Below are positions 18,584 through 26,957 of a stretch of 64,000 nucleotides of DNA, piece after piece; positions within the stretch are counted from its first letter, which is position 1, and the number at the start of each line of letters is the position of its first letter. The notes beneath the pieces are model-generated. The model did no database searches. It saw only the letters and a list, made by a program, of their open reading frames with translations, and was not told the DNA's origin. The stretch lies in assembly GCF_010731575.1 (NCBI RefSeq), contig NZ_AP022617.1, forward strand, positions 5,022,001 to 5,086,000. Direction: 5' to 3'. Origin of the DNA: Mycolicibacterium monacense. GTDB taxonomy: Bacteria > Actinomycetota > Actinomycetes > Mycobacteriales > Mycobacteriaceae. The position numbers were made by a program, and so were the translations under genes.

Positions 18584-20131
18584 CTAGGGTCCGGCGTGCA
18601 GAATCTGGTGGGTCGCCAGCGCCGCGCGCAGGTGCGCCTCGTCGACGACGTTGTCCCGCAGCGGGATCGACGCGGCCACGAACTGATCGGGCCGGACGAG
18701 GTAGAGGCGGTCGGACCGCAACCGGCCGCGCGGATCGGCACCGAACTCCCGCGGGCCGTCGATCCACTCCGGTACGTCGGGGCGGACGATCGTGCCGGCA
18801 CCGTAGGCGTGCAACTGCCATGTCATCGTGTCGAGGGCGCGCTGATTGTCCGCGACCGGAGGTAGCCGCAGCCCCACCGCCGGATCACGTTCCCGCTCCG
18901 TCTGATTCGCTGTGTAGCGGTAGCGGATGCGGTATTGACCGATGTAGCCGCCGAGGCGGGTGCCCAGTGATGTCCGGGTGACCAGAGGGAAGACCCCGAA
19001 TGCCAAGGCGCCGATGGTCGCCCGGACCAGCCCGGCCGACGATCCGCGGCGGCCGATGACGGTGAAGGCACGATCGGTGACGTTGACCAGGGTCAGCGCG
19101 ACCGGGCGCCGTTCCCGTTCGTAGCGGTCGAGTGCCCGTCCGTCCACGCGGTTCTGCGCCACATCGGCCAGCAGCATCGCCAGGTTGTGCGCATCCTGCA
19201 GGCCGGTGTTCATACCCTGACCGCCGACGGGGGAGTGCACATGTGCGGCGTCCCCGGCCAGGAAGATCGACCCCACGCGAAACCTCGCCGACACGCGGTG
19301 ATGCACGCGATAGGTCGAAAACCATTCCACCGGACCGTGTGTCAGCCCGAACTCGGCAGCCACGGTGGCGAGCGCCTCGTCCTGCGTGATGGTGTCCTTG
19401 GCGGCCAGACCCAGCAGCCTGACGTGGCCACCGGGCCCCAGCGGGAACACCGCCGCGAACGTCCGCTTACCCGGTCGGATGTTGACGGCGTCGTCGGGTA
19501 CACCGCGGACGGCACGGACGTCGGCGACCCAGAACGTCGCCTCGTCGGTGCGGCCCTCGAAGGGCAGGTTCAATGCGCGCCGGACCGCCGAGGCGGCACC
19601 GTCGGCACCGATGCACCACCGGGCCCGCACCCGCAGGAGGGTGCCGTCCGGTCCTTCGAGCAGTGCCTCCACCCGCCCGTCGGGTGCCGCGGTCCTGTCC
19701 TGCAGATCGACCAGCCGGTGCCGCCAGCGGATATCGCCGCCGCCCGCGGTGAGCGCGCCGGCGAGCATGTCCTCGTTGCGGCTCTGCTCGAAGATATGGA
19801 CGCCAGGAAAGCGGGTGTGACCGTCCTGCAGCTTCGCCAGGTTCGGACCGATCCCGCGGGACGATCCGCCGACCTGAATCCGCAACGCGGAGTTGGAATT
19901 CGCCAGCACCGTGTCGGCCAGCCCGAGCTGGTCGTAGACCTCCATCGTGCGGGCCTGCACCGCCAGCGCCCGGGATTCCCGGGTCGGACCGGCCTTGCGA
20001 TCGACCAGCACTGCGGGTACGCCGCGGCGGTGGAGCGCCAGTGCGGCCATCAGACCGGTCGGTCCGGCACCGACGATCAGGACGTCGGTGTCGGTGACCG
20101 GGAGGTCGTCGACGCGGTAGGCGGGCGACAT
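18584..20131 (-). CDS. FAD-dependent aromatic monooxygenase (PheA/TfdB/MhpA class)
   Basis: 515 residues. FAD motif GAGPTGLMAA at 21-30, a DG-type motif in WCIGADGAAS, and the third motif GDAAHVHSPVGGQGMNTG, all as in group A flavoprotein hydroxylases. The C-terminal ~130 residues form the thioredoxin-like tail typical of phenol hydroxylase-type members. These enzymes hydroxylate phenols or polyketide-like aromatics using NAD(P)H. No ring-cleavage gene is next to it; the only redox neighbour is the old yellow enzyme gene 39 nt upstream on the same strand, so the two may be co-transcribed. Confidence 0.88.
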   Translation of the reverse strand: MSPAYRVDDLPVTDTDVLIVGAGPTGLMAALALHRRGVPAVLVDRKAGPTRESRALAVQARTMEVYDQLGLADTVLANSNSALRIQVGGSSRGIGPNLAKLQDGHTRFPGVHIFEQSRNEDMLAGALTAGGGDIRWRHRLVDLQDRTAAPDGRVEALLEGPDGTLLRVRARWCIGADGAASAVRRALNLPFEGRTDEATFWVADVRAVRGVPDDAVNIRPGKRTFAAVFPLGPGGHVRLLGLAAKDTITQDEALATVAAEFGLTHGPVEWFSTYRVHHRVSARFRVGSIFLAGDAAHVHSPVGGQGMNTGLQDAHNLAMLLADVAQNRVDGRALDRYERERRPVALTLVNVTDRAFTVIGRRGSSAGLVRATIGALAFGVFPLVTRTSLGTRLGGYIGQYRIRYRYTANQTERERDPAVGLRLPPVADNQRALDTMTWQLHAYGAGTIVRPDVPEWIDGPREFGADPRGRLRSDRLYLVRPDQFVAASIPLRDNVVDEAHLRAALATHQILHAGP

Positions 20132-20170
20132 ACGGTCACCGTAGCCCGAAGTCGCGGTGGCCCGGGCCGA

Positions 20171-21262
20171 TCAGGCGAGCGTGGCGAGCGCGGCCGCGGG
20201 ATCGTAGCCGGCGAATCCGCCGAGTTCACCGTCACGCAGCCGGTTCACCCACGCCGGGTCGGCCAGCAGCGCGCGTCCGATCGCCACGATGTCGAATTCG
20301 CCGGCCTCGAACTGCTCGACCAGACGCTCGACGGGCGCGGGCTGGATCACCTGCCCCTGCTTCTCGCTGCGGAACTGGGTCTCGAGCCCGACGGAGCCCA
20401 CGGCGATCACCGGTAGCCCGGTCACCTTCTTGGTCCAACCCGCGAGACTGAGCTCGCCGTGATCGGGGAAGGCGGGCACGTAATGCCTGCGCGTGGAGGG
20501 GTGGAGGACGTCGACCCCCGCCTCGATCAGGGGAGCGAGCAGTTCCTGCAGCTGCGTGGGGTCGTCGGCGATGGACGCGGTGTAGTCCAGGCCCTTCCAC
20601 TGCGAGAAGCGGAAGATGATCGGATAGTCCGGTCCGACGGCGGCGCGCACCGCGGCCACCACCTCGGCGGGGAACCGGGTGCGCGCGGCGAGGTCGCCGC
20701 CATATCCGTCGGCGCGGGAATTCGTACGCTCCCAGAAGAATTCGTCGAGAAGATAGCCGTGGGCGCCGTGGAGTTCGACGGCGTCGAAGCCGACCTCGCG
20801 TGCGGTGCGGGCACTCTGCGCGAACAGCGCGGCGATGTCGTCGAGTTCGTGGGTCGCGAGCGCCCGGCCCTTCGGCCTGCCGAGCCCGTCGACGCCCGAC
20901 GGGCTGACCGGGGCGACACCGTCGGCGTCACTGCGCTCGGCGCCCTGGTGCCACAACTGCGCGGCGATCGTTCCGCCCGCGGCGTGCACGGCGCGGACGA
21001 CACGCGACCAGCCGTCGAGGACATCGTCGCCGGCGATCGTCGGAATGGACGAGGGGTAACCCGCAGCCGGGTCGGGCAGCCGGACCCCTTCGGTGATGAT
21101 CAGCCCCACCCCGCCGGCGGCGCGGCGACGGTAGTACTCCGCCACGTCGGGACCCGGGACACCGTCCGGCGACGCCTGCCGGGTCATCGGCGCCATCGCG
21201 AACCGGTTGGGCACGGTCAACGAGCGGACGGTCAGCGGTTGAAAAAGGTCGTCGATAGCCAC
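20171..21262 (-). CDS. NADH:flavin oxidoreductase (old yellow enzyme family)
   Basis: 363 residues from the likely GTG at 21260-21262. TIM-barrel OYE features: PNRFAMAPMTRQ, the substrate-binding AQLWHQGAER block, the AVELHGAHGYLLDEFFW motif and FMN-phosphate GSVGLE. The usual His-His/Asn pair for substrate appears as HGAH. It reduces activated C=C bonds or nitro groups with NAD(P)H. A TTG at 21274 is an alternative start; neither has a good ribosome site. Upstream of, and co-directional with, the FAD monooxygenase. Confidence 0.88.
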   Translation of the reverse strand: MAIDDLFQPLTVRSLTVPNRFAMAPMTRQASPDGVPGPDVAEYYRRRAAGGVGLIITEGVRLPDPAAGYPSSIPTIAGDDVLDGWSRVVRAVHAAGGTIAAQLWHQGAERSDADGVAPVSPSGVDGLGRPKGRALATHELDDIAALFAQSARTAREVGFDAVELHGAHGYLLDEFFWERTNSRADGYGGDLAARTRFPAEVVAAVRAAVGPDYPIIFRFSQWKGLDYTASIADDPTQLQELLAPLIEAGVDVLHPSTRRHYVPAFPDHGELSLAGWTKKVTGLPVIAVGSVGLETQFRSEKQGQVIQPAPVERLVEQFEAGEFDIVAIGRALLADPAWVNRLRDGELGGFAGYDPAAALATLA

Positions 21263-21328
21263 AAAGGCGTGCAACGCGGGGACGGTGGCGGTGATTCCGC
21301 GTCGTGGGTCACATGCGCCGCGCGAGCG

Positions 21329-21460
21329 TCACCCCTCGGAGGGTTTGTCGACCTCACCCTCGGGGAGTGGCAGCGCCTCGGCGCCCGGTGTGGCCGGGGT
21401 CAGCACTTCCTCCTCCTTGGAGTTCGCCGCCGGCGTTACATTCTCATTCGAAGATGTCAT
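21329..21460 (-). CDS. Small acidic Pro/Glu-rich protein, 43 aa
   Basis: A 43-residue frame with ATG at 21458-21460 and an AGAAGG ribosome site 6 nt upstream. It has no hydrophobic segment; composition is rich in Glu, Pro, Ala and Thr, ending EGEVDKPSEG. I know no family. Good start signals and stop placement favour a real gene, but shortness and lack of motif keep this tentative. It is divergent from the DGPF/ECF42 pair. Confidence 0.45.
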   Translation of the reverse strand: MTSSNENVTPAANSKEEEVLTPATPGAEALPLPEGEVDKPSEG

Positions 21461-21518
21461 GGTGGACCTTCTACCCGGTCGCGCCCCGCGGTAACCCCAC
21501 GCGTCGACGGGGCGACGA

Positions 21519-21545
21519 TGTCGAGAATGTCGTGACGACTCCGTC
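21519..21545 (+). promoter_or_regulatory. ECF42-type promoter for the DGPF-sigma operon
   Basis: TGTCGA (21519-21524), 17 bp, then CGTC (21542-21545). The ECF42 group described in Streptomyces venezuelae uses TGTCGA at -35 and a CG-type short -10, so this fits self-activation of the operon by the sigma factor it encodes. It leaves a ~42-nt leader with GGAGGGAGA before the first gene. Confidence 0.6.
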
Positions 21546-21593
21546 CCAGGACTGAACGACCCAACTAGGGTCGCCAACTGGAGGGAGAAACCC

Positions 21594-22001
21594 ATGGCCA
21601 AGTACCTGTTCCTCAAGCACTACCGGGGCGCGCCGGCCGCGGTGAACGACGTTCCGATGGACCGGTGGACGCCCGCGGAGATCGAGGCGCACCTGAAATA
21701 CATGGAGGATTTCGCCGACCGGCTGAGGGCCAGCGGCGAATTCGTCGACAGCCAGGCGTTGGCGGCAGACGGTGCCTGGGTGCGCTACGACGGCGAGGGT
21801 AGACCGCCGGTGACCGACGGACCGTTCGCCGAGACCAAGGATCTCATCGCGGGTTTCATGATCGTCGACGTCGATTCGTACGCCCGCGCTCTCGAACTGG
21901 CCGCAGAGTTGTCCGCGGCGCCGGGCGCGGGCGGCGAGCCGATCCACGAATGGCTCGAGGTTCGGCCGTTCATGGGCGCTCCGACCACCGTCACGGAATA
22001 G
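21594..22001 (+). CDS. YCII/DGPF-domain protein
   Basis: 135 residues of a single YCII-type ferredoxin-like fold carrying the diagnostic TDGPFAETKDLIAGFMI segment (residues ~73-90). DGPF proteins are genetically tied to ECF42 sigma factors and may modify or sense a small molecule; none has a firm activity. A strong ribosome site (GGAGGGAGA) precedes ATG 21594. The stop TAG shares its final G with the GTG start of the sigma gene, so translation of the two is tightly coupled. Confidence 0.88.
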   Translation: MAKYLFLKHYRGAPAAVNDVPMDRWTPAEIEAHLKYMEDFADRLRASGEFVDSQALAADGAWVRYDGEGRPPVTDGPFAETKDLIAGFMIVDVDSYARALELAAELSAAPGAGGEPIHEWLEVRPFMGAPTTVTE

Positions 22002-23167
22002 TGGCCGCCGACCCGCTGGACGCGGCGCGGTTGCGCGACCTGATTCCCGGCGTGCTGGCCGCCCTCGTCCACCGCGGGGCGGACTTCGCGACCGCCGAGG
22101 ACGCGGTGCAGGAGGCGTTGATCCGAGCCGTCGAGACCTGGCCGGAGCATCCGCCCGACGAGCCGAAGGGCTGGCTGATCACGACGGCGTGGCGCCGGTT
22201 CCTCGATCTCTCCCGGTCGGACACTGCGCGTCGCCGGCGGGAGGAACGGGTGTCCGACGAGCCGCCGCCGGGCCCGACCGAATCGGCCGACGACACGCTG
22301 CAGCTCTGTTTCCTGTGCGCCCATCCCAGTCTCACTCCGGCTTCGGCAGTGGCTCTGACGCTGCGGGCCGTCGGCGGCCTGACCACCCGGCAGATCGCGC
22401 AGGCCTACCTGGTGCCCGAAGCGACGATGGCGCAGCGGATCAGCCGCGCCAAGCGAACCGTGAGCGGTGTCCGGCTGGACAGCCCCGGCGACCTGCGCAC
22501 GGTGTGCCGGGTGCTGTACCTGATCTTCAACGAGGGCTACAGCGGCGACGTCGACCTCGCCGGGGAGGCGATCCGGTTGGCCCGCCAGCTCGCGCGCATG
22601 ACCGACGATCCGGAGGTCGCCGGACTGCTCGCGCTCTTCCTGCTCCACCACGCGCGCCGGCCCGCGCGGATCCGCGCCGACGGCAGCCTGGTGCCGTTGG
22701 CCGACCAGGACCGCAGCCGGTGGCGACGTGACCTGATCGCAGAGGGCGTGACGATCCTGCAGGCCGCCCTGGCCCGCGACCGGCTCGGCGAGTACCAGGC
22801 CCAGGCCGCGATCGCGGCCCTGCACGCCGACGCCCGAACCGTCGAAGAGACCGACTGGGTGCAGATCGTCGAGTGGTACGACGAGCTGGTCCGGCTCACC
22901 GACAGCCCCGTCGTCCGGCTCAACCGGGCGGTCGCCGTCGGAGAGGCGGACGGGCCGCGGGCGGGACTCGCGGCGCTCGCCGAACTCGACCCGTCACTGC
23001 CGCGGTACACCGCATCGGCCGCCCACCTCCACGAGCGGGCGGGTGAAATCGACACGGCCGCAGAGCTTTACGTGCAGGCCGCGAATCAGGCGCAGAACCT
23101 CGCCGAGCGGAACCATCTCACGGTCCGCGCGGCCGCCCTCCGTCAGCGCCTCGCGGGTGACATCTAG
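22001..23167 (+). CDS. ECF42-group RNA polymerase sigma factor with C-terminal TPR-like domain
   Basis: 388 residues. Residues ~1-85 are sigma region 2 (with the DAVQEALIRAVETWP block), ~105-165 region 4 with the HTH LTTRQIAQAYLVPEATMAQRISRAKR. The remaining ~220 residues are helical repeats typical of ECF42, which has no anti-sigma factor and carries its own regulatory extension. GTG at 22001 overlaps the DGPF stop by one base. It likely recognises the TGTCGA-type promoter upstream of its own operon. It converges on the amidase gene; their stop codons overlap (23164-23167). Confidence 0.88.
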   Translation: MAADPLDAARLRDLIPGVLAALVHRGADFATAEDAVQEALIRAVETWPEHPPDEPKGWLITTAWRRFLDLSRSDTARRRREERVSDEPPPGPTESADDTLQLCFLCAHPSLTPASAVALTLRAVGGLTTRQIAQAYLVPEATMAQRISRAKRTVSGVRLDSPGDLRTVCRVLYLIFNEGYSGDVDLAGEAIRLARQLARMTDDPEVAGLLALFLLHHARRPARIRADGSLVPLADQDRSRWRRDLIAEGVTILQAALARDRLGEYQAQAAIAALHADARTVEETDWVQIVEWYDELVRLTDSPVVRLNRAVAVGEADGPRAGLAALAELDPSLPRYTASAAHLHERAGEIDTAAELYVQAANQAQNLAERNHLTVRAAALRQRLAGDI

Positions 23168-24633
23168 ACCGGTGCGACGCGATCCGCCCAGGGCAGCGCC
23201 TGCTCGAGTTGGGCGGCCAAGCGGATCAGCAGCGCCTCACCCGCGAGCGGCGCGACGAACTGCACCCCCAGCGGCAGACCGTCCGCCGTCCAGTGCAACG
23301 GCAGCGAGATCGCCGGTCGCCCAGTCAGATTCGCGAGCTGGGTGTAGGGCACCCAGGATAGGTTCTTGTCCACCATGTCGTCGACGATGTTCGTGTGCCG
23401 CAGTAACCGCGCCGTGCGCGTCTTGATCAGTACGTCGGACGCGCGCTGCAGGGCGGCAGGCAGGTCGAACTCACCGATCCGTGGCGGTGGGGTCGCCAGC
23501 GTCGGCGTCAACAGCAGGTCGTAGGACTCGAAGAAGGTGGTCAGCCGGCGCGTGTGCTCGTGGCGGCGCTGAACGGCATCGATGTAGTCCACACTGCTCG
23601 TCGCCCGGCCGATCGCCGCCAGGATGAGCGTGTCCCGCTCGAACGCGTCGTCGCCGGCGCCCGAAACACGTTTGGCGTCATCGAGTTCCCACGCGGTGTA
23701 GACGAACCATGTCAGCAGGAAGTCGCGGGCGAGTGCGGCGTCGTCGAACGGTGCGACGGGCAACTCCTCGACGTGGTGGCCAAGGTCGGTCAACGCCTGG
23801 ACGGTCCTCTCGACGGCGGCCCGCGCCTCCGGGTGCGGTGTCGGGTTGATCGCCGACGGGACCCGCACACCGATGCGCAGAGTTCCCGGCTCCTGTCCCA
23901 CACACGACATGAACGAGTCGGTCGGTACGGCGGGCACATACGGACCGCAGGCCTCGCCACCCTTGAGGACATCGAGCATCGCGGCCGTGTCCCGCACCGT
24001 CCGGGATACGACACCCTGTACGGCCGCTCCGTGCATGGACTCACCGACCGCCGGGCCCGACGGTGTCAGCCCCCGACCCGGTTTGAGCCCGACCAGCCCA
24101 CAGCAGGCGGCGGGGATGCGGATCGAGCCGCCACCGTCGTTGGCGCCGGCGCACGGCACGATTCCGGCGGCGACCGCGGCGGCCGAACCACCCGAGGATC
24201 CGCCCGGCGTCCGCGACAGATCCCACGGGTTGCGCGCCGGACCCCAGGCGTCGGGCTCGGTGATGCCCTTGGCCCCGAACTCCGGGGTGTTGGTCTTGCC
24301 GAAGATCGCCAGACCGGCTTCGAGCCACCGCTGCACGACGGTCGCGTGTTCGGCGACCGGTGTCGACATCAGCGCGCGGGACCCCGCCGAGGTGGGCAGC
24401 CCCGCGTAGTCCTGCGCGAGGTCCTTGATGAGGAACGGCACACCGGCGAACGGGCCACCGGAGTCGGGTGACGGCGAGCCGGGGACGTCGCGCACGATCG
24501 CGTTGATCCGTGGATTCACCGCGGCCGCCCGCTGCTTCGCCAGGTCCAGCAGCTCGGCCGCGGTCACCTGCTTGTCGGCGACCAACTTGGCCAGCCCGAC
24601 CGCGTCGTGTGTTCGGTATTCCTCGAAGTTCAC
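23164..24633 (-). CDS. Amidase-signature family hydrolase
   Basis: 489 residues from GTG 24631-24633. The Ser-cisSer-Lys triad is visible: Lys70 in FLIKDLA, Ser146 in the GGSSGGS loop and Ser170 in GGGSIR. The family hydrolyses carboxamides, from simple amides to aminoacyl-tRNA; nothing nearby (no gatB/gatC) suggests GatA, so a stand-alone amidase is likely. The frame is open for another 213 nt upstream but without a good start, and the chosen start gives the usual N-terminus. Confidence 0.87.
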   Translation of the reverse strand: MNFEEYRTHDAVGLAKLVADKQVTAAELLDLAKQRAAAVNPRINAIVRDVPGSPSPDSGGPFAGVPFLIKDLAQDYAGLPTSAGSRALMSTPVAEHATVVQRWLEAGLAIFGKTNTPEFGAKGITEPDAWGPARNPWDLSRTPGGSSGGSAAAVAAGIVPCAGANDGGGSIRIPAACCGLVGLKPGRGLTPSGPAVGESMHGAAVQGVVSRTVRDTAAMLDVLKGGEACGPYVPAVPTDSFMSCVGQEPGTLRIGVRVPSAINPTPHPEARAAVERTVQALTDLGHHVEELPVAPFDDAALARDFLLTWFVYTAWELDDAKRVSGAGDDAFERDTLILAAIGRATSSVDYIDAVQRRHEHTRRLTTFFESYDLLLTPTLATPPPRIGEFDLPAALQRASDVLIKTRTARLLRHTNIVDDMVDKNLSWVPYTQLANLTGRPAISLPLHWTADGLPLGVQFVAPLAGEALLIRLAAQLEQALPWADRVAPV

Positions 24634-24698
24634 CCCATGACCGTAGGTCCCACGGCCGATGCGCGGGGAGGCTTCCCGCGTCCCGGCGCCCCCGGAGG

Positions 24699-24890
24699 CT
24701 AGTCCTCGCGCGACAGCGCTGCCCGCGGACAGTCGGCGATTGCCTGCGCGACGCGCGCCTCCTCCTCGACCGGTACGGGGTCGGCGACGACAGTGGCGTA
24801 TTCGTCGTCGTCGAGTTGGAAGACCGCCGGTGCGATCCTCACGCACAGTGCATTGCCTTCACAGCGGTCAGAGTCCACTACGACACGCAT
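24699..24890 (-). CDS. [3Fe-4S] ferredoxin
   Basis: 63 residues. CEGNALC near the N-terminus (C-x5-C) and the later CP in ADCPRAA give three cysteine ligands, the pattern of single-cluster 3Fe-4S ferredoxins that often serve cytochromes P450 in actinobacteria. No P450 is near; instead its start overlaps the end of the truncated globin gene by 13 nt. It may pass electrons to the globin haem, for example to re-reduce it after NO or O2 chemistry. Last gene of the four-gene operon beginning at 26345. Confidence 0.85.
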   Translation of the reverse strand: MRVVVDSDRCEGNALCVRIAPAVFQLDDDEYATVVADPVPVEEEARVAQAIADCPRAALSRED

Positions 24891-25366
24891 GAGTTCTCCT
24901 TCACCGGATTGGCGCCCACGATCGTCGTGCCGCCGTGGGCGCCGGTGAGGCGACGGTGCATGGCGGTCGCGATCCGCGTGGCTTGGATCTTGGCGTGTTC
25001 GGCGACGGGGCCTCGGTACATGTCGTCGATCGTGGAGCTCCACAGCGACAACCAGCGCACGAAATGCGTTGCATCCAGCGGTGTCTGGTAGTGGATGCGC
25101 CTGTGCACGTGCAGCGCGTTGCGCCGATAGCGGCCCGCCCGGAACAACACCGTCTCCCAGAAATCACACATGACCGGCAAGTGTTCTTCCAGGCCGTGCG
25201 ACGAGAGTTCAGCGAACGGCAGGGCGAGGAGTTCGTCCTCGAACGCCTCGCTGTAGAAGCGACGCAGTAGCGACTCGACATCCGCACGCGTGGTCAGGTC
25301 GCGGCGTGGTGGGTCGAACGCCGGCGACGTAAGGACCGGGGCGGCGATCGCGTGGTCGGTGCTCAT
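24878..25366 (-). CDS. Group III truncated haemoglobin
   Basis: 162 residues. Family landmarks: FYSEAF near 38-42, HLPVMCDFWETVLF at 62-75, RYRRNALHVH, and HFVRWLSLW at 101-109. His92, nine residues before the HF pair, is the likely proximal haem ligand. Group III globins (Campylobacter Ctb type) bind O2 and NO and are linked to nitrosative or peroxide stress. ~25 residues precede the globin core and ~25 follow it, both polar. Its ATG overlaps the regulator stop by 4 bp and its end overlaps the ferredoxin start, so all are translated together. Confidence 0.85.
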   Translation of the reverse strand: MSTDHAIAAPVLTSPAFDPPRRDLTTRADVESLLRRFYSEAFEDELLALPFAELSSHGLEEHLPVMCDFWETVLFRAGRYRRNALHVHRRIHYQTPLDATHFVRWLSLWSSTIDDMYRGPVAEHAKIQATRIATAMHRRLTGAHGGTTIVGANPVKENSCVS

Positions 25367-26001
25367 GAGGTCCGCCCCGCCGGTGCCAGGTGCGCGACGC
25401 ACAGGTCCGGCTCGGCGAACGGGATCAGTGCCTCCACGGTGATCGGGGCCTTCCACCGGCTGAGAGCTCCTTGCATGAGCCCGAGATGCACCGGGCACAC
25501 CACGTCGCGGCGGGTGTCGGCCAGATCCAGGAACGGACAGTTGCGCAAACCGATCTCGCCGATTCCTCCTGCCGTGGGGCGCGCCTCGGGTGCGAAGCCC
25601 AGTCCGGCGAGCAGGTCCGTGAGGCGGTCGACGGCCTGTCGGCGGCTCCGCGTGCGCGTGGGTTCGGCGGTGTGCTCACCCCAGCTGCGGCCCGCGGTGA
25701 CGGCTCGACGCGCCGCGTTGGGTTGTCGGGCGAGTGCGTCGGCGAGAATGCCCGCCAGCGTGCGGTAGTCGCGCGGCCCGGCCGGGTCCATGCCCGCCAC
25801 CGCCCGAAACATCAACGGGGGGCGTCCCGGTTTCGCGCGATCGGCCTCTACGGCTTCCACCTGTCCGGTGCCGGCCAGTGCCTCCAGATGGAATCGCGCG
25901 GTATTGGGGTGGACGGCCAACTCACCGGCGATCTGCGCGATGCTCAGCGCAGTCCCCGCCTCGCGCAGCACCGCCAGGACGTCCTGACGCCGGGTGCTCA
26001 C
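25363..26001 (-). CDS. HTH regulator with three conserved-looking Cys (SufR-like architecture)
   Basis: 212 residues. Residues 1-65 are an ArsR/DeoR-like winged helix ([23 protein letters not shown]). The C-terminal half holds Cys155 (NCPF), Cys169 (VCPVH) and Cys201 (LCVAH), with His172 and His204 beside the last two. CPF followed ~13 residues later by CxxH is the arrangement of cluster-binding regulators such as SufR. Sitting inside an operon of two ferredoxins and a globin, it is a good candidate for an [Fe-S] sensor of NO or O2. It overlaps both neighbours by 4 bp. The cluster itself is inference. Confidence 0.8.
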   Translation of the reverse strand: MSTRRQDVLAVLREAGTALSIAQIAGELAVHPNTARFHLEALAGTGQVEAVEADRAKPGRPPLMFRAVAGMDPAGPRDYRTLAGILADALARQPNAARRAVTAGRSWGEHTAEPTRTRSRRQAVDRLTDLLAGLGFAPEARPTAGGIGEIGLRNCPFLDLADTRRDVVCPVHLGLMQGALSRWKAPITVEALIPFAEPDLCVAHLAPAGRTS

Positions 26002-26345
26002 GATTGCTCCTGCCGGGGCAGCCCGACCACGAGCGGGGCGTCGGCTTGGACGGGGCCCACCTTGGCCGCACCGCCCGGTGATCCCAGCGGTTCGTCGCGG
26101 CCGGCGAGCGTGTCGAAGAAAAAGGCGGCGTTGTCGGCCAGATGCTCCCGCTGATCGGCAGGCAGGTCGTCTTCGTAGTAGATGGCCTCCACCGGACAGA
26201 CGGGTTCACAGGCGCCGCAGTCCACGCACTCGTCCGGGTGGATGTACAGGGACCTGCCACCCTCGTAGATGCAGTCCACGGGGCACTCCTCCACGCAGGA
26301 CCGGTCCATGACATCCACACACGCTTTGCCGATCACGTACGTCAT
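25998..26345 (-). CDS. fdxA: Seven-iron ferredoxin (FdxA/FdxC type)
   Basis: 115 residues. N-terminal cluster ligands C9, C17, C21 and C25 in [18 protein letters not shown], then [12 protein letters not shown] for the second cluster: the standard 3Fe-4S plus 4Fe-4S FdxA pattern. The ~45-residue tail is poorly conserved. First gene of the operon; its stop overlaps the regulator ATG by 4 bp. In M. tuberculosis an fdxA belongs to the hypoxia/NO-induced DosR regulon; I find no DosR box here, but a TTTACA-N11-TGTAAA inverted repeat lies 9 bp upstream of its start. Confidence 0.9.
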   Translation of the reverse strand: MTYVIGKACVDVMDRSCVEECPVDCIYEGGRSLYIHPDECVDCGACEPVCPVEAIYYEDDLPADQREHLADNAAFFFDTLAGRDEPLGSPGGAAKVGPVQADAPLVVGLPRQEQS

Positions 26346-26353
26346 GTGCCGAG

Positions 26354-26376
26354 TTTACACAAATCGCACTTGTAAA
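26354..26376. promoter_or_regulatory. Inverted repeat at the fdxA-operon promoter
   Basis: TTTACA-N11-TGTAAA spans 26354-26376. On the minus strand a TAGTAT -10-like box (26376-26381) puts the transcription start inside this repeat. It is the best candidate operator for the Cys-rich HTH regulator encoded second in the operon. Confidence 0.5.
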
Positions 26377-26385
26377 TACTAGGGA

Positions 26386-26403
26386 ACGTCCTGATCGGGA
26401 CGT
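26386..26403. promoter_or_regulatory. Second inverted repeat, in front of the hemerythrin gene
   Basis: ACGTCC-TGATCG-GGACGT has perfect 6-bp arms. It sits directly upstream of a TAGCAT -10-like box (26403-26408) that would serve the plus-strand hemerythrin gene. It differs in sequence from the repeat on the fdxA side, so a second regulator is possible. Confidence 0.4.
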
Positions 26404-26491
26404 AGCATTGCAGCAGGATGTGGCCTGCGATGAAAGAAGTTGCGCGACAGCGGCAGTTGTTGCGTCGCCAGCGTCCGACAGGAGGTTCGGT

Positions 26492-26950
26492 ATGTGCCAG
26501 TACTGCGGATGCCGCGACATACCACTGCTGCGTGACTACATCGCAGAACACGAACGGGTGGTGAACATCGGTGGCTCCGCGGTGCGTGCGCTCGACCGCG
26601 GTGAGTGCGATCGGGCCCGCGAGCTGTTGGCGGCCATGGCCGACGAGTTGCGATCTCACTGGCGGGGCGAAGAAGACGGACTGTTCACCGTGATGGCCAG
26701 AGACGAGTTGTTCGCCGAGCACATCACCCCACTGGTGCGTGAACACCGCGAACTCGAGGAGTTCCTCGACACCGTCGATGTGTCGGACCCTGGCGACCAG
26801 GAGCTGATCCGCAAGGCCGTCTTCGACCTGTACGGACACATCGCGAAAGAAGAGGACGGCCTTTTTCCGGCGTCGCTGACGGCGCTCGACGGAAGCGAGT
26901 GGGACGAGGCGATCGCCGCCTGGGAGCGGGCGCACCCCGGCGGGCGATGA
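26492..26950 (+). CDS. Hemerythrin-domain protein with N-terminal Cys cluster
   Basis: 152 residues, four-helix hemerythrin fold. Di-iron ligands visible as His20, His56 with Glu60 (HWRGEEDGLF), His85 and His116 with Glu120 (HIAKEEDGLF). The N-terminus MCQYCGC has three Cys in six residues, not part of the fold and possibly a metal or redox site. GGAGG ribosome site 6-10 nt before ATG 26492. Such proteins bind O2 or NO, or act in iron repair of damaged clusters. Divergent from the ferredoxin/globin operon, which suggests one stress response. Confidence 0.87.
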   Translation: MCQYCGCRDIPLLRDYIAEHERVVNIGGSAVRALDRGECDRARELLAAMADELRSHWRGEEDGLFTVMARDELFAEHITPLVREHRELEEFLDTVDVSDPGDQELIRKAVFDLYGHIAKEEDGLFPASLTALDGSEWDEAIAAWERAHPGGR

Positions 26951-26957
26951 GCCTGCT

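Noticed and set aside
26346..26491. A DosR (dormancy) box upstream of fdxA and the hemerythrin gene
   Set aside because: GGGAC occurs once, but the 20-bp DosR consensus with two half-sites is absent.
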